A stretch of 36,361 nucleotides of DNA from Chloroflexota bacterium (GTDB taxonomy: Bacteria; Chloroflexota; Anaerolineae; Anaerolineales; UBA4823), in NCBI GenBank assembly GCA_012516075.1, contig JAAYXE010000086.1, positions 1 through 36,361 on the forward strand, written 5' to 3'. The notes below the pieces were generated by a model that saw only the letters and a program-made list of their open reading frames with translations, was not told where the DNA came from and did not search any database. Position numbers and translations under genes: made by a program. This document shows, piece by piece, positions 1 through 8,477 of this stretch (position 1 is the stretch's first letter; every line of letters begins with the position of its first letter).

Positions 1-88
1 AGTCGTTCACTCGAGACAACATGATAGAGCCAGAATAAAGGGGGCCGGTTTCCAGAGACAAAACTCTGCCAAACCCGGCCTTCAGTTT

Positions 89-1024
89 TTGCTGTTTCCT
101 GCAGTCTCTGCAGTACGGCTCGTCTTAATGCTGCTCCTGAGCGGTCTAATTGCTGGCTGCAGCCAGGCACAGGGATTCCAGCCACTGACGCCTGCACCCA
201 TCTCACAGGTCGTCCTGCCCACCGCTGCCCCCACCAGCATCCCTACAGCCGTTCCCACCTTTACTCCATCTCCAACACCAACGGCTGCGCCTTCATCCAG
301 CCCAACCCCCACCCCACTGAGCTGCTGGCAGGAGGGAGGCGAGATGGTTGTTGACCAGCTGCGCACTTCACTTCTGCCCCTGCCGCTGGAGTACCGGGTA
401 TATCTCCCCCCTTGTTATCAGGAAGAACCCGAGCGGCGCTATCCGGTGCTGTATCTGATCCATGGACAGAGTTACACCGATGACCAGTGGGACCGCTTAG
501 GGGCAGACGAAGCTGTCGACCGGCTGGTGGCTGAGGGGGAAGTCTCACCTTTTATTATCGTCATGCCGCGCGACCGAAACTGGGCACAGCCCTCTCAGGA
601 TCCTTTCGGGCAGGTCGTGGTTGAAGAACTGATCCCCTTCATCGACGAAAACTACCGCACACTGCCGCAGCGCGAATACCGGGCTGTCGGCGGTCTTTCC
701 CGTGGGGCTGCCTGGAGCGTTCACCTGGGGCTGTCCCGGTGGGAGCTGTTCGGCTCCATTGGCGCCCACAGCCTGCCGGTATTCTGGGAGGACACCCGCT
801 ACCTGCGCACCTGGCTGGACACCATCCCACGCGAGTCCCTGCCGCGCATTTACATGGACACGGGTGAGAAAGATTACCTGATCCGCTCTACTCTCTGGTT
901 TGAAGAACTTTTAACCGAGAAAAGCATCCCTCACGAGTGGTATTTATTCTCCGGTTATCACGAAGAAGCCTACTGGGCATCGCATATTGAGCAGTATATC
1001 CGCTGGTATGCACAGGAGTGGTAA
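89..1024 (+). CDS. Lipoprotein esterase of the EsteraseD/enterochelin-esterase (alpha/beta hydrolase) family
   Basis: Predicted surface lipoprotein hydrolase of the PF00756 type; the substrate cannot be told. Residues 11-24 form a hydrophobic signal ending in a lipobox (L-I-A-G-C24). About 50 residues of Thr/Pro/Ser-rich linker follow, then the catalytic domain (about 90-311). A plausible triad is visible: Ser204 in GGLSRGA, Asp262 in TGEKD and His291 in GYHEEAYW. LYLIHG near 121-126 is the usual oxyanion-side strand motif. The start is uncertain. The frame is open to the left edge of the window, and the TTG chosen here has no clear Shine-Dalgarno. The internal ATG at 128 would leave a signal peptide too short and without positive charge, so a start at 89 or slightly upstream is preferred. 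It may be a feruloyl or acetyl esterase, but nothing seen settles that. Confidence 0.85.
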   Translation: MLFPAVSAVRLVLMLLLSGLIAGCSQAQGFQPLTPAPISQVVLPTAAPTSIPTAVPTFTPSPTPTAAPSSSPTPTPLSCWQEGGEMVVDQLRTSLLPLPLEYRVYLPPCYQEEPERRYPVLYLIHGQSYTDDQWDRLGADEAVDRLVAEGEVSPFIIVMPRDRNWAQPSQDPFGQVVVEELIPFIDENYRTLPQREYRAVGGLSRGAAWSVHLGLSRWELFGSIGAHSLPVFWEDTRYLRTWLDTIPRESLPRIYMDTGEKDYLIRSTLWFEELLTEKSIPHEWYLFSGYHEEAYWASHIEQYIRWYAQEW

Positions 1025-1068
1025 ATTCACCGCCACCCGACCCGCCTGCTTCCAGCAAAGAGTGTGCG

Positions 1069-1077
1069 TGATATAAT
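1069..1077 (+). promoter_or_regulatory. Extended -10 promoter for gatC (possibly leaderless)
   Basis: TGATATAAT is a perfect extended -10 (TGn-TATAAT). No good -35 is seen, as is usual for extended -10 promoters. Only seven bases separate the hexamer from the gatC ATG at 1085, so transcription would start at or just before the start codon. No Shine-Dalgarno fits in that space. Confidence 0.6.
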
Positions 1078-1084
1078 TTCCGCC

Positions 1085-1372
1085 ATGGCACTGACAATTG
1101 AAGAAGTAGAACATATTGCAGAACTTGCCCGGCTGAAGCTCAGCGATGACGAAAAGAAGCGCTACCGCGAGCAGCTCTCGGCCATTCTGGATTACGCGGG
1201 CCGTCTGCAGCAGTTGAACACCGCTGATATCCCGCCGACGTCCAGTGTTTTACCGGAACGGAGTGTGCTGAGGCCAGATGAGTCGCGTCCCGGCCTCACG
1301 CCTGAAGAACTGCTGCAGAACGCCCCGGAAGCTGAAGACGACCAGTTTCGTGTTCCACCTGTTCTGGAATAA
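1085..1372 (+). CDS. gatC: Asp-tRNA(Asn)/Glu-tRNA(Gln) amidotransferase subunit C
   Basis: GatC is the small structural subunit of the cytoplasmic GatCAB complex, which converts mischarged Glu-tRNA(Gln) (and often Asp-tRNA(Asn)) to the correct aminoacyl-tRNA; it wraps around GatA and bridges it to GatB. The protein is 95 residues, normal for the family. It opens with the typical MALTIEEVEHIAELARL helix and ends with the conserved D-x-F-R-V-P-x-V-L segment. The ATG at 1085 is chosen over an in-frame GTG at 1064 because homologues start at this motif and the extended -10 lies across the upstream codons. gatA follows after 123 bp containing a hairpin, so the two may not be strictly co-transcribed. 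Confidence 0.95.
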   Translation: MALTIEEVEHIAELARLKLSDDEKKRYREQLSAILDYAGRLQQLNTADIPPTSSVLPERSVLRPDESRPGLTPEELLQNAPEAEDDQFRVPPVLE

Positions 1373-1422
1373 TCGCCTGCAATAACCTCTTTTCGTTACC
1401 GGTTTCAAATGGGTTATATCGT

Positions 1423-1466
1423 CGGCGCGGAAGCCCGGGGAGTTTCGGTTTCTCAGTTCCGCGCCG
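1423..1466 (+). terminator. Hairpin with T-rich tail between gatC and gatA
   Basis: A perfect 10-bp inverted repeat (CGGCGCGGAA at 1423-1432, TTCCGCGCCG at 1457-1466) is followed at once by TTTTCTTT. The loop is long (24 nt) and could fold further. It resembles an intrinsic terminator, possibly leaky or an attenuator, because no separate gatA promoter is evident before the gatA start at 1496. Confidence 0.5.
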
Positions 1467-1495
1467 TTTTCTTTGACCAATCCAGGTGAGGGATC

Positions 1496-2986
1496 ATGAC
1501 CAATCTGATCGATTTGACAGTACTCGAAGCCGCGCGAGGGCTGCGCAGCGGCGATTTTTCCAGCCGTGAGCTGACAAAGGCCTTTCTGGACCAGATTGAC
1601 CGCCTGGACGGAGATCTGCATGCATTCCTGACCCTGACCCCAGAATTGGCCCTTCAGCAGGCAGAAAAAGCCGATGCGGCCCTGGCAGCCTGGAGGAAGG
1701 ATCCATCCAGCCCTCTTCCGGCTCTGATTGGAATTCCCATCGCGGTAAAAGATGTCCTCTGCGTTGCCGGCGTACCCTGCACCTGCGGCTCACGCATCCT
1801 GGAGGGCTTCCGGCCCCCGTTCAACGCCACCGCAGTAGAGCGTTTGCTGGCCCGGGGCATGGTGATTCTGGGAAAGACCAACACCGACGAATTCGCCATG
1901 GGCTCGTCAACCGAGAACTCCGCCTACGGCCCGACTCACAATCCCTGGGATCTGGATCGCGTGCCGGGCGGCTCAAGCGGCGGCAGCGCCGCTGCAGTGG
2001 CCGCACGTATGGCGCCGGCAGCTCTGGGGACGGATACCGGCGGCAGCGTGCGCCAGCCGGCATCTTTCTGCGGCGTCACCGGCCTGAAACCTACTTACGG
2101 CCGTGTTTCTCGCTATGGGCTGGTGGCTTACGGTTCCTCGCTGGATGTCGTAGGAGCCTTCGGGCGCAGCGCTCGCGATGTGGCCGCGGTATTCACACAG
2201 ATGGCCGGCCCCGACCCGCTTGACTCCACATCGGTGGATCTGCCGCTGCCTGATATCAGGCTGGATGACGTTGATAATCTCTCCGGCCTGCGCATCGGCG
2301 TACCGCAGGAATATTTCATTGAGGGGATCCAGCCGGAAGTGGAGGCCGGCGTCAGGCAGGCCGTGCGTGTGTTCGAGTCTCTGGGCGCGGAGGTCAAATC
2401 CGTCAGCCTGCCCCACACCGAATATGCCCTGCCGGTTTATTACCTGATCGCCCCTGCAGAAGCCTCAGCCAACCTGGCTCGCTATGACGGCATCCGCTAC
2501 GGGCCGCGCGTCGATGCGGAAACCATGTGGGACGTGTTCCGCAATACACGCGGAGAAAAGTTCGGCTCCGAGGTAAAGCGCCGCATCATGCTGGGCACGT
2601 ACGCGCTGTCCGCGGGTTACTACGATGCCTATTATGGACAGGCTCAAAAGGTGCGCACTCTGATAAAGCGCGATTTCGAGCTGGCTTTCCAGGAAGTGGA
2701 TGTCATCGCCGCTCCCGTGGCGCCGTCAACCGCTTTCCGCTTCAACGAGCATACAGAGGATCCGCTGGCCATGTATCTGGAAGATGTATTCACACTGCCA
2801 GCCAACCTGGCCGGCGTGCCCGGGTTGTCCTTCCCGGTCGGATTTGACAGCCAGGGGATGCCGATCGGTATGCAGTTAATGGGCCCACACTTCCAGGAGG
2901 AGGTCCTGCTTCGCGCCGCTCACATCTACCAGCAGCAGACCGACTGGCACACCCGCCGGCCGCAGGCGCTCGAACAGGTATCTTAA
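1496..2986 (+). CDS. gatA: Asp-tRNA(Asn)/Glu-tRNA(Gln) amidotransferase subunit A (amidase)
   Basis: GatA is the glutaminase subunit of GatCAB: it hydrolyses glutamine and passes ammonia to GatB. At 496 residues it has the usual length. The amidase-signature Ser-cisSer-Lys triad is visible as Lys85 (IAVKD), Ser160 (PGGSSGGS) and Ser184 (DTGGSVR). The 75- and 24-residue spacings match those of characterised GatA enzymes. The ATG at 1496 follows an AGGTGAGG ribosome site. gatC lies just upstream, but gatB is about 6.8 kb away beyond unrelated genes, so the three subunits are not in one operon here. Confidence 0.97.
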   Translation: MTNLIDLTVLEAARGLRSGDFSSRELTKAFLDQIDRLDGDLHAFLTLTPELALQQAEKADAALAAWRKDPSSPLPALIGIPIAVKDVLCVAGVPCTCGSRILEGFRPPFNATAVERLLARGMVILGKTNTDEFAMGSSTENSAYGPTHNPWDLDRVPGGSSGGSAAAVAARMAPAALGTDTGGSVRQPASFCGVTGLKPTYGRVSRYGLVAYGSSLDVVGAFGRSARDVAAVFTQMAGPDPLDSTSVDLPLPDIRLDDVDNLSGLRIGVPQEYFIEGIQPEVEAGVRQAVRVFESLGAEVKSVSLPHTEYALPVYYLIAPAEASANLARYDGIRYGPRVDAETMWDVFRNTRGEKFGSEVKRRIMLGTYALSAGYYDAYYGQAQKVRTLIKRDFELAFQEVDVIAAPVAPSTAFRFNEHTEDPLAMYLEDVFTLPANLAGVPGLSFPVGFDSQGMPIGMQLMGPHFQEEVLLRAAHIYQQQTDWHTRRPQALEQVS

Positions 2987-3096
2987 GGGATCCACCTGGC
3001 GGAGCGTCTTCACAAAAAAAGAAAGCGCCACTTTCTGCGGCTGCAGACCTGCCGCCGGCCGGTTAATCTGGCGGCGGTTTCGAAAGAGGAGGAGCT

Positions 3097-4809
3097 TTGT
3101 TTAATTCGCTTCCGACAACTGCGCAGGATTTTATGCGCTGGCGCTGGGAAGAAATCGAGCCGTTCTACCAGGAGCTCAGCGACCGCTCCATCGATGCCGG
3201 GAACGTCGATGGCTGGTTAAGGGACTGGTCACATCTGTCCCGGCTGATCTACGAAAGGTTTCAACGTATCGAGGTTGCGGTAACGGTCGATACCACTGAC
3301 AGGGATGCCGAAAAGCAGTATACGGATTTCCTGGACGAAATCTTCCCACGCGCGCAGGCCATGGAGCAGAAGCTCAAAGAAAAACTGCTTGAAAGCGGCC
3401 TGCAGCCCAAAGGATTTGAAATTCCGCTGCGCAACATGCGCGCAGAGGCTGACCTGTTTCGCGCCGAAAACCTGCCGCTCATCAGTGAGGAAATGAAGGT
3501 CGGCACAGAGTACGATAAGATCGCCGGTGCGCAGACCGTCGAGTGGGAGGGACAGGAACTGACCATTCCACAGATCGCCCCCCTGATGCAGAAATCGGAT
3601 CGCAGCCAGCGTGAACAGCTCTGGCGCCTGGCGATGAAACGCCAGATCCAGGACCGCCAGACGGTTAATGAGCTGTGGATAAAGCTGTTGAATCTACGCT
3701 TCCAGCTCGCCAGAAACGCAGATAAACCGGATTACCGGGCTTACCGCTGGCAGGAGCTGCTGCGCCTCGATTACACACCTGAAGACACACTGCGTTTTCA
3801 CGAAGCTATCGAGCAGGTCGTCGTGCCTGCCGCACAGCGGGTGTATGAGAGAAACCGCCAGCGGCTGGGTGTCGATGAACTGCGTCCCTGGGATCTCTTT
3901 CAGGATCTCTATCCACTCTACCAGCCCCCGCTGCCATCCTACGGGAGTGTGGATAACCTGATCGAGACCACAGGTCGAATTTTTTACCAGGTGGATCCAA
4001 AACTGGGGGAATATTTCCAGACCATGCGCGACGAGGGGCTGCTGGACCTGCCGAACCGTAAAAATAAAGCTCCTGGCGGCTACTGCACCGATTTCCCGGT
4101 TGCGCAGCGTCCGTTCATCTTTATGAATGCAGTCGGCGTGCACGATGATATCCAGACTCTTCTGCACGAAGGCGGGCACGCCTTCCACGTTTTTGAGAGC
4201 AATCACCTGCCCTATTTCCAGCAGCAGCAGGTTGGATCGGAGTTCTCGGAAGTTGCCTCCATGGGGATGGAGCTGCTTGCCGGGCCATACCTGGGGCGCG
4301 AACACGGTGGATTTTACGAACCACGGGAAGCCGCCCGGGCACGCATCCAGCATCTGGAGCAGAATCTGCTCTTTTGGCCGTATATGTCAGTGGTCGATTC
4401 TTTCCAGCACTGGGTTTACACTCACCCGGAGGAGGCCGTTGATCCTGCCAGATGCGATGCCTGCTGGGGAGAACTGTGGGATCGCTTTATCACCGGCGTG
4501 AACTGGGATGGCCTGGAAGAAGAAAAGGTCACCGGCTGGCATCGCAAGCTGCATATCTTCCGGTATCCGTTCTATTACATCGAATACGGCCTGGCACAGC
4601 TCGGCGCTATGCAGGTCTGGGCCAATGCGCTGCAGGACCAGCGGTCCGCCGTGGCAACCTACCGCCGGGCGCTTTCTCTGGGTGGAACTGTGCCGCTGCC
4701 GCAGCTCTTCCAGGCAGCCGGGGCAAAGCTGGCCTTCGACGCTGAGACGCTGAGCAAATCGGTGCAGCTTGCCGAGCAGACGATCGAAGAACTTGAACAA
4801 TTCTTATAA
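3097..4809 (+). CDS. M3-family oligoendopeptidase (PepF-like), copy 1
   Basis: Zinc metallopeptidase of the M3 (thimet/oligoendopeptidase F) family, expected to cleave short peptides in the cytoplasm; no signal peptide is present. At 570 residues it has a normal length. The zinc site is HEGGH at 357-361 with third ligand Glu385 in FSEVASM. The substrate-binding His/Tyr stretch HIFRYPFYYIEYG lies near the C-terminus. The start is TTG, preceded at a good distance by AGGAGG; the tandem paralogue begins in the same way (TTG, Phe, Asn, Ser, Leu, Pro), which supports it. An intrinsic terminator separates it from the second copy. Peptide specificity is unknown. Confidence 0.93.
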   Translation: MFNSLPTTAQDFMRWRWEEIEPFYQELSDRSIDAGNVDGWLRDWSHLSRLIYERFQRIEVAVTVDTTDRDAEKQYTDFLDEIFPRAQAMEQKLKEKLLESGLQPKGFEIPLRNMRAEADLFRAENLPLISEEMKVGTEYDKIAGAQTVEWEGQELTIPQIAPLMQKSDRSQREQLWRLAMKRQIQDRQTVNELWIKLLNLRFQLARNADKPDYRAYRWQELLRLDYTPEDTLRFHEAIEQVVVPAAQRVYERNRQRLGVDELRPWDLFQDLYPLYQPPLPSYGSVDNLIETTGRIFYQVDPKLGEYFQTMRDEGLLDLPNRKNKAPGGYCTDFPVAQRPFIFMNAVGVHDDIQTLLHEGGHAFHVFESNHLPYFQQQQVGSEFSEVASMGMELLAGPYLGREHGGFYEPREAARARIQHLEQNLLFWPYMSVVDSFQHWVYTHPEEAVDPARCDACWGELWDRFITGVNWDGLEEEKVTGWHRKLHIFRYPFYYIEYGLAQLGAMQVWANALQDQRSAVATYRRALSLGGTVPLPQLFQAAGAKLAFDAETLSKSVQLAEQTIEELEQFL

Positions 4810-4815
4810 GCCTTC

Positions 4816-4860
4816 GAAACCAATCCGCACCCGTCACGCTGCGGATTGGTTTCATTTTTA
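4816..4860 (+). terminator. Intrinsic terminator after M3 peptidase copy 1
   Basis: A perfect 14-bp inverted repeat (4816-4829 with 4840-4853, 10-nt loop) is followed by ATTTTTA. It lies six bases after the stop codon. It implies that the second peptidase is mainly transcribed separately or by read-through. Confidence 0.85.
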
Positions 4861-4886
4861 AATTCACCCATAAACAGGAGGTTGTT

Positions 4887-6611
4887 TTGTTCAACTCGCT
4901 CCCTACCGGCCCCGCCGAAATTGAATCCATCTCCTGGAACCAGATCGAACCCTACTTCCAGGATCTGTATGAACGCAAACTGACCGCGGAGAACATCGAA
5001 TCATGGCTGGCTGACTGGACACGCCTGGACGACCTGGTGAGCGACTGCTACGCGCGGTTAAATGTGGCCGTGACGGTGGATACCACAGACGAACGGGCAG
5101 AGACTGTTTTCAACAACTTTCTGGATCAGATTCTGCCCCACTACCGGGCCTGGGATCAGAAGTTAAAAGCAAAGCTGCTGGCCAGCGGGTTACATCCTGA
5201 GGGGTTCGACATCCCGCTGAAGCGGATGCAGACCGAAGCGTCGATCTTTTGCGAGGAGAACCTGCCCTTGCTGTCGCAAGAGCGCAAGCTGGGCGCCGAG
5301 TACAACCGGATCATCGGAGCGCAAACGGTCATATGGCAGGGAGAAGAGAAAACTCTGCTGCAGCTCCGCGCGGTGGCACAAAACCCTGATCGCTCCGTGC
5401 GGGAGCAGGTCTGGCGCCTGATCGCCGCGCGCCAGTTAGAAGATCGCCAGGCCATTAACGCCCTGTGGACCCGGATGCTGCGCCTGCGCCAGGAGCTGGC
5501 AAGGAACGCGGGGAAGCCAGATTACCGTGCGTACCGCTGGAAGCAGATGCTGCGCCTGGATTACACCCCGGAGGACTGTCTCCAGTTCCACCGTGCCATC
5601 GAAGAGGTAGCAGTCCCGGCTGCTACCCGGATCTATGAGAAGCACCGCCGGCGGCTGGGCGTCGACCGCCTGCGTCCCTGGGATTTAGACCTGGATCTTT
5701 ACCCTATCCACATCCCTGCGCTGCCCTCTTACGGGAGCATTGAGGTGCTGGTAAACACTGCTGGGCAAATTTTCCGGCGCCTGGACCCGCAGTTAGGAGA
5801 GTATTTCCAGGTCATGCAGAGCGAAAGACTGCTGGACCTGGAAAACCGCAAAGGGAAAGCCCCGGGCGGATACTGCACTGCATTCCCTGTCAGCAAACGG
5901 CCCTTTATCTTCATGAACGCAGTAGGCCTGCCGGCTGATGTGCGCACACTGCTGCACGAGGCAGGTCATGCCTTCCATAATTTCGAGCGCTTCCAGCTCC
6001 CCTTTGCCGCGCAGCGCAGCCCGGGGCTGGAGTTTTCAGAGGTCGCTTCGATGTCGATGGAGCTGCTTACTGCCCCTTACCTGAGCGAGGAGCAGGGCGG
6101 ATTTTACAGTCCGAAAGATGCGAAGTCCGCACAGATCGTCCAACTGGAGCACCTGTTGATCTTCTGGCCGTACATGGCCGTGGTCGACGCATTCCAGCAC
6201 TGGGTTTACCAGCATCCCGATCTGGCCAGCGATCCATCCAACTGCGACGCAAAGTGGCTGGAACTATGGAACCGGTTTATTCCGGGCGTGGACTGGAGCG
6301 GGCTGGAAGACGAGGCCATGACCGGATGGCACCGCAAACAGCATATTCACCGCAGCCCGTTCTATTACGTCGAGTACGGCCTGGCACAGCTTGGGTCTGT
6401 GCAGGTCTGGGCCAATGCCCTGCAGGATCCGGCCCGGGCGCTCAGGCAGTACAGGGCTGCCCTGCGGCTGGGCGGAACCGTTTCTCTGCCCGAGCTGTAC
6501 GCCGCAGCGGGAGCGAAATTCGCGTTTGATGTCGAAACCCTGCAGCCGGCCGTAACTCTTGTGGAAAACACAATTACGGAACTGGAGAACAGCCCCATCA
6601 AACACCAGTGA
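4887..6611 (+). CDS. M3-family oligoendopeptidase (PepF-like), copy 2
   Basis: Second M3 zinc peptidase (574 residues), clearly a tandem duplicate of the preceding gene. The zinc site HEAGH sits at 357-361 and Glu385 in FSEVASM, exactly the same positions as in copy 1, so essentially no net insertion or deletion accumulated before this point. It shares the start MFNSLPT, the PDYRAYRW segment and the C-terminal PFYYVEYGLAQLG stretch. The TTG start follows AGGAGG. Differences are spread along the protein, so the duplication is not recent. Both copies keep all catalytic residues, suggesting divergent peptide specificity and not decay. Confidence 0.93.
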   Translation: MFNSLPTGPAEIESISWNQIEPYFQDLYERKLTAENIESWLADWTRLDDLVSDCYARLNVAVTVDTTDERAETVFNNFLDQILPHYRAWDQKLKAKLLASGLHPEGFDIPLKRMQTEASIFCEENLPLLSQERKLGAEYNRIIGAQTVIWQGEEKTLLQLRAVAQNPDRSVREQVWRLIAARQLEDRQAINALWTRMLRLRQELARNAGKPDYRAYRWKQMLRLDYTPEDCLQFHRAIEEVAVPAATRIYEKHRRRLGVDRLRPWDLDLDLYPIHIPALPSYGSIEVLVNTAGQIFRRLDPQLGEYFQVMQSERLLDLENRKGKAPGGYCTAFPVSKRPFIFMNAVGLPADVRTLLHEAGHAFHNFERFQLPFAAQRSPGLEFSEVASMSMELLTAPYLSEEQGGFYSPKDAKSAQIVQLEHLLIFWPYMAVVDAFQHWVYQHPDLASDPSNCDAKWLELWNRFIPGVDWSGLEDEAMTGWHRKQHIHRSPFYYVEYGLAQLGSVQVWANALQDPARALRQYRAALRLGGTVSLPELYAAAGAKFAFDVETLQPAVTLVENTITELENSPIKHQ

Positions 6612-6635
6612 TTGAGCGCTGGCAAAAACTGCCAG

Positions 6636-6663
6636 TTGACGGACGCGAAAAAGGGTATAAAAT
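6636..6663 (+). promoter_or_regulatory. Promoter for the small membrane protein gene
   Basis: TTGACG at 6636-6641 is followed after 16 bp by TAAAAT at 6658-6663, a plausible sigma-70-type promoter. A weak hairpin (CTGGC/GCCAG, 6619-6635) abuts the -35. The predicted leader is about 55 nt and carries AGAAGGAGG before the ATG. Confidence 0.55.
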
Positions 6664-6725
6664 GGCAGTACGCATTCTCATTTTCATTTAATTTTTATTA
6701 GAAAGTTAACTAGAAGGAGGAAACC

Positions 6726-7199
6726 ATGCCCGCCTGGCTCAAAGCCGGTTTGATAGGAGCCGGAATACTGATTGTACTGGACTTCATCGCCCTGATCCCC
6801 ATTTTGGGCTGCCTGACTCTGCCGCTTACGCTGGTGGCCTATGTTGCTGCAGGTGTACTGGCCGCATATTACATGCTGCCGCCGCGCACAGGCAGCGCCG
6901 GAGCGGGCCAGGGCGCACTGGCGGCTGGACTGGCTGCTGTAATCGGTGGTCTTGTGAGCGTCATCATTACCCTTATCCAGTCTACACTGATGGATGCATC
7001 CACCGTTTACAGCCAGATTCCTCCCGAGGTTCTGGATCAACTCGCAGACTCTGGCATCTCGCCAGATATGTTCGTTGGACCAGGTGCAGTTGCGACGATC
7101 GGGATCTTTTCTTTCCTGTGCTGTTCGGTCGGAGTTGTAATCGCGGCTGCTCTCGGCGCACTTGCCGGCGCTGTGTACGCATCAACCAGGCCTCACTAA
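6726..7199 (+). CDS. Small multi-pass membrane protein, unknown function
   Basis: I do not recognise the family with confidence. The 157-residue protein is strongly hydrophobic, with likely membrane segments near residues 7-28, 30-50, 62-88 and 125-153. A polar stretch between the last two (about 90-120, containing YSQIPPEVLDQLADSGISPD) is probably an exposed loop. The ATG follows AAGGAGG at good spacing. The gene stands alone between its own promoter and a strong terminator, so it appears to be monocistronic. DUF4199-like or similar small Gly/Ala-rich integral membrane families are possible but unproven. Confidence 0.8.
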   Translation: MPAWLKAGLIGAGILIVLDFIALIPILGCLTLPLTLVAYVAAGVLAAYYMLPPRTGSAGAGQGALAAGLAAVIGGLVSVIITLIQSTLMDASTVYSQIPPEVLDQLADSGISPDMFVGPGAVATIGIFSFLCCSVGVVIAAALGALAGAVYASTRPH

Positions 7200-7222
7200 G
7201 CCTGTCTGCAGTTTAACCTGCT

Positions 7223-7258
7223 GCGGCTCGAATGTTTCCATTCGAGCCGCTTTTTCTT
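7223..7258 (+). terminator. Intrinsic terminator after the small membrane protein gene
   Basis: A 12-bp perfect stem (GCGGCTCGAATG at 7223-7234 with its complement at 7239-7250) and a TTTC loop are followed by TTTTTCTTT. It is a very strong, textbook terminator about 24 bp after the stop. Confidence 0.92.
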
Positions 7259-7318
7259 TACCATTTGCCCGGAGAATGCCATCAGAGGGTGTGGCAGAGC
7301 GGCCGGCAGGAGAAAGGG

Positions 7319-7324
7319 TATAAT
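7319..7324 (+). promoter_or_regulatory. -10 element (TATAAT) before the nucleotidyltransferase gene
   Basis: A consensus TATAAT, preceded by GGG, lies about 55 bp before the ATG at 7380. No convincing -35 is present at 16-18 bp. It sits just downstream of the previous terminator, where a new transcription unit is expected. Confidence 0.55.
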
Positions 7325-7379
7325 ACGCACGCAGATAAATTTCACGATCGATATTTAACAAGACGAGGGGAAATCCAAC

Positions 7380-8393
7380 ATGGAGAACCGCACTTTGAAG
7401 GTTGTTATACCAATGGCCGGGCTTGGCACCCGGTTGAGACCCCAAACATGGAGCAAACCCAAACAGCTCGTTAGTGTAGCCGGAAAAGCGGTACTGGACC
7501 ACGTGATCGACACACTATCCTCCATTCCGAAGGAAATGGAGGTCGAGTTAATTAACATTGTCGGCTATCTGGGCGAGCAGATTGAATGCTACATCCAGGA
7601 GAATTATCCCCACTTAAAAGCCCACACAGTGGTGCAGGAAAACCCGCGCGGCCAGTCTCACGCCGTTCAGCTCGCCCGGGAATATCTGCACGGGCCGATG
7701 TTGATTGTTTTCGCCGATACGCTGATTGAAACCCAGCTTGGATTTCTGCTGAACGAAACAGCAGAGGCTGTAGCCTGGGTCAAACCGGTTGACGATCCCC
7801 GTCGCTTTGGCGTGGCCGAAGTGGGTTCGGATGGCTGGGTGAAGCGGCTGGTTGAAAAACCTGCCGATATGAGCAATAACCTGGCTGTCGTTGGATTCTA
7901 TTATTTCCAGAATGCAGAAGATCTTCTGGATGCCATCGACGAACAGATGCGCCGGGATGTGCAGTTAAAAGGCGAATATTACCTGGCCGACGCCATCAAC
8001 ATCATGCTTGAAAACGGTTTGAAGATGCGGACCGAAAAAGTCGACATCTGGCTGGATGCCGGGACACCCGAAGCGCTGCTGGAAACCAACCGCTATCTCC
8101 TGGCCCACGGCCTGGACAACAGCAGCCAGATAAAACCCTATAATAACGTCGTCATCAAGTCTCCTGTGTTCATCCACCCCTCCGCTCAGGTCAGCGATTC
8201 CATTATTGGGCCGAATGTCTCGCTGGGTGCCGGATGTAAAGTGCAGAACGCCATTATTCAGGACTCCATCCTGGAGGATGAAGCACAGGCGGAATGGGTC
8301 ATCCTCGAAAGCTCGCTTGTCGGACGTCGAGCACAGTTGATCAGACGTCCGGCGGTAATCAATGCCGGTGACAATACCATCGTAAATCTTTAA
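7380..8393 (+). CDS. Sugar-1-phosphate nucleotidyltransferase with left-handed beta-helix tail
   Basis: Predicted to join an NTP to a sugar-1-phosphate, giving a nucleotide sugar for surface polysaccharide or glycoconjugate synthesis. The N-terminal Rossmann-like domain (1-235) opens with the NTP-binding motif GLGTRLRPQTWSKPK (residues 14-28). Asp113 in FADT is the likely metal ligand. EYYLADAINIML and DIWLDAGTPEALLETN are typical of the RmlA/RfbA-like group. Residues from about 255 carry hexapeptide-repeat-like turns (FIHPSAQVSDSIIGPNVSLG), a beta-helix. The length (337) fits the long two-domain form. No sugar-pathway neighbours are present, so the sugar cannot be named. A GAGGGGA ribosome site precedes the ATG. 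Confidence 0.9.
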   Translation: MENRTLKVVIPMAGLGTRLRPQTWSKPKQLVSVAGKAVLDHVIDTLSSIPKEMEVELINIVGYLGEQIECYIQENYPHLKAHTVVQENPRGQSHAVQLAREYLHGPMLIVFADTLIETQLGFLLNETAEAVAWVKPVDDPRRFGVAEVGSDGWVKRLVEKPADMSNNLAVVGFYYFQNAEDLLDAIDEQMRRDVQLKGEYYLADAINIMLENGLKMRTEKVDIWLDAGTPEALLETNRYLLAHGLDNSSQIKPYNNVVIKSPVFIHPSAQVSDSIIGPNVSLGAGCKVQNAIIQDSILEDEAQAEWVILESSLVGRRAQLIRRPAVINAGDNTIVNL

Positions 8394-8427
8394 CAAATCC
8401 AGGAAGACCGGCCCGCCCCAGGGGGAA

Positions 8428-8472
8428 GCTGCTGCCCACCATAAGCACCATCTCCCCGAGGTGGGCAGCAGC
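8428..8472 (+). other. Perfect 13-bp inverted repeat (RNA hairpin) before the aminotransferase gene
   Basis: GCTGCTGCCCACC at 8428-8440 pairs perfectly with 8460-8472 around a 19-nt loop. No U-run follows directly; TTTTT appears 11 nt later. It may end the nucleotidyltransferase transcript or be the first helix of a structured leader for the downstream aminotransferase gene. Confidence 0.6.
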
Positions 8473-8477
8473 AGGTA

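Noticed and set aside
82..548. Minus-strand reading frames opposite the esterase.
   Set aside because: They mirror the Thr/Pro-rich linker codons, have no ribosome site and overlap a well supported gene.
1973..2418. Long minus-strand frames opposite gatA.
   Set aside because: Shadows of high-GC coding sequence; the plus-strand protein has a full catalytic triad.
3015..3080. Terminator between gatA and the first M3 peptidase (AGAAAG/CTTTCT and GCCGCC/GGCGGC repeats).
   Set aside because: The stems are short (6 bp each) and no U-tract follows; not strong enough to list as a feature.
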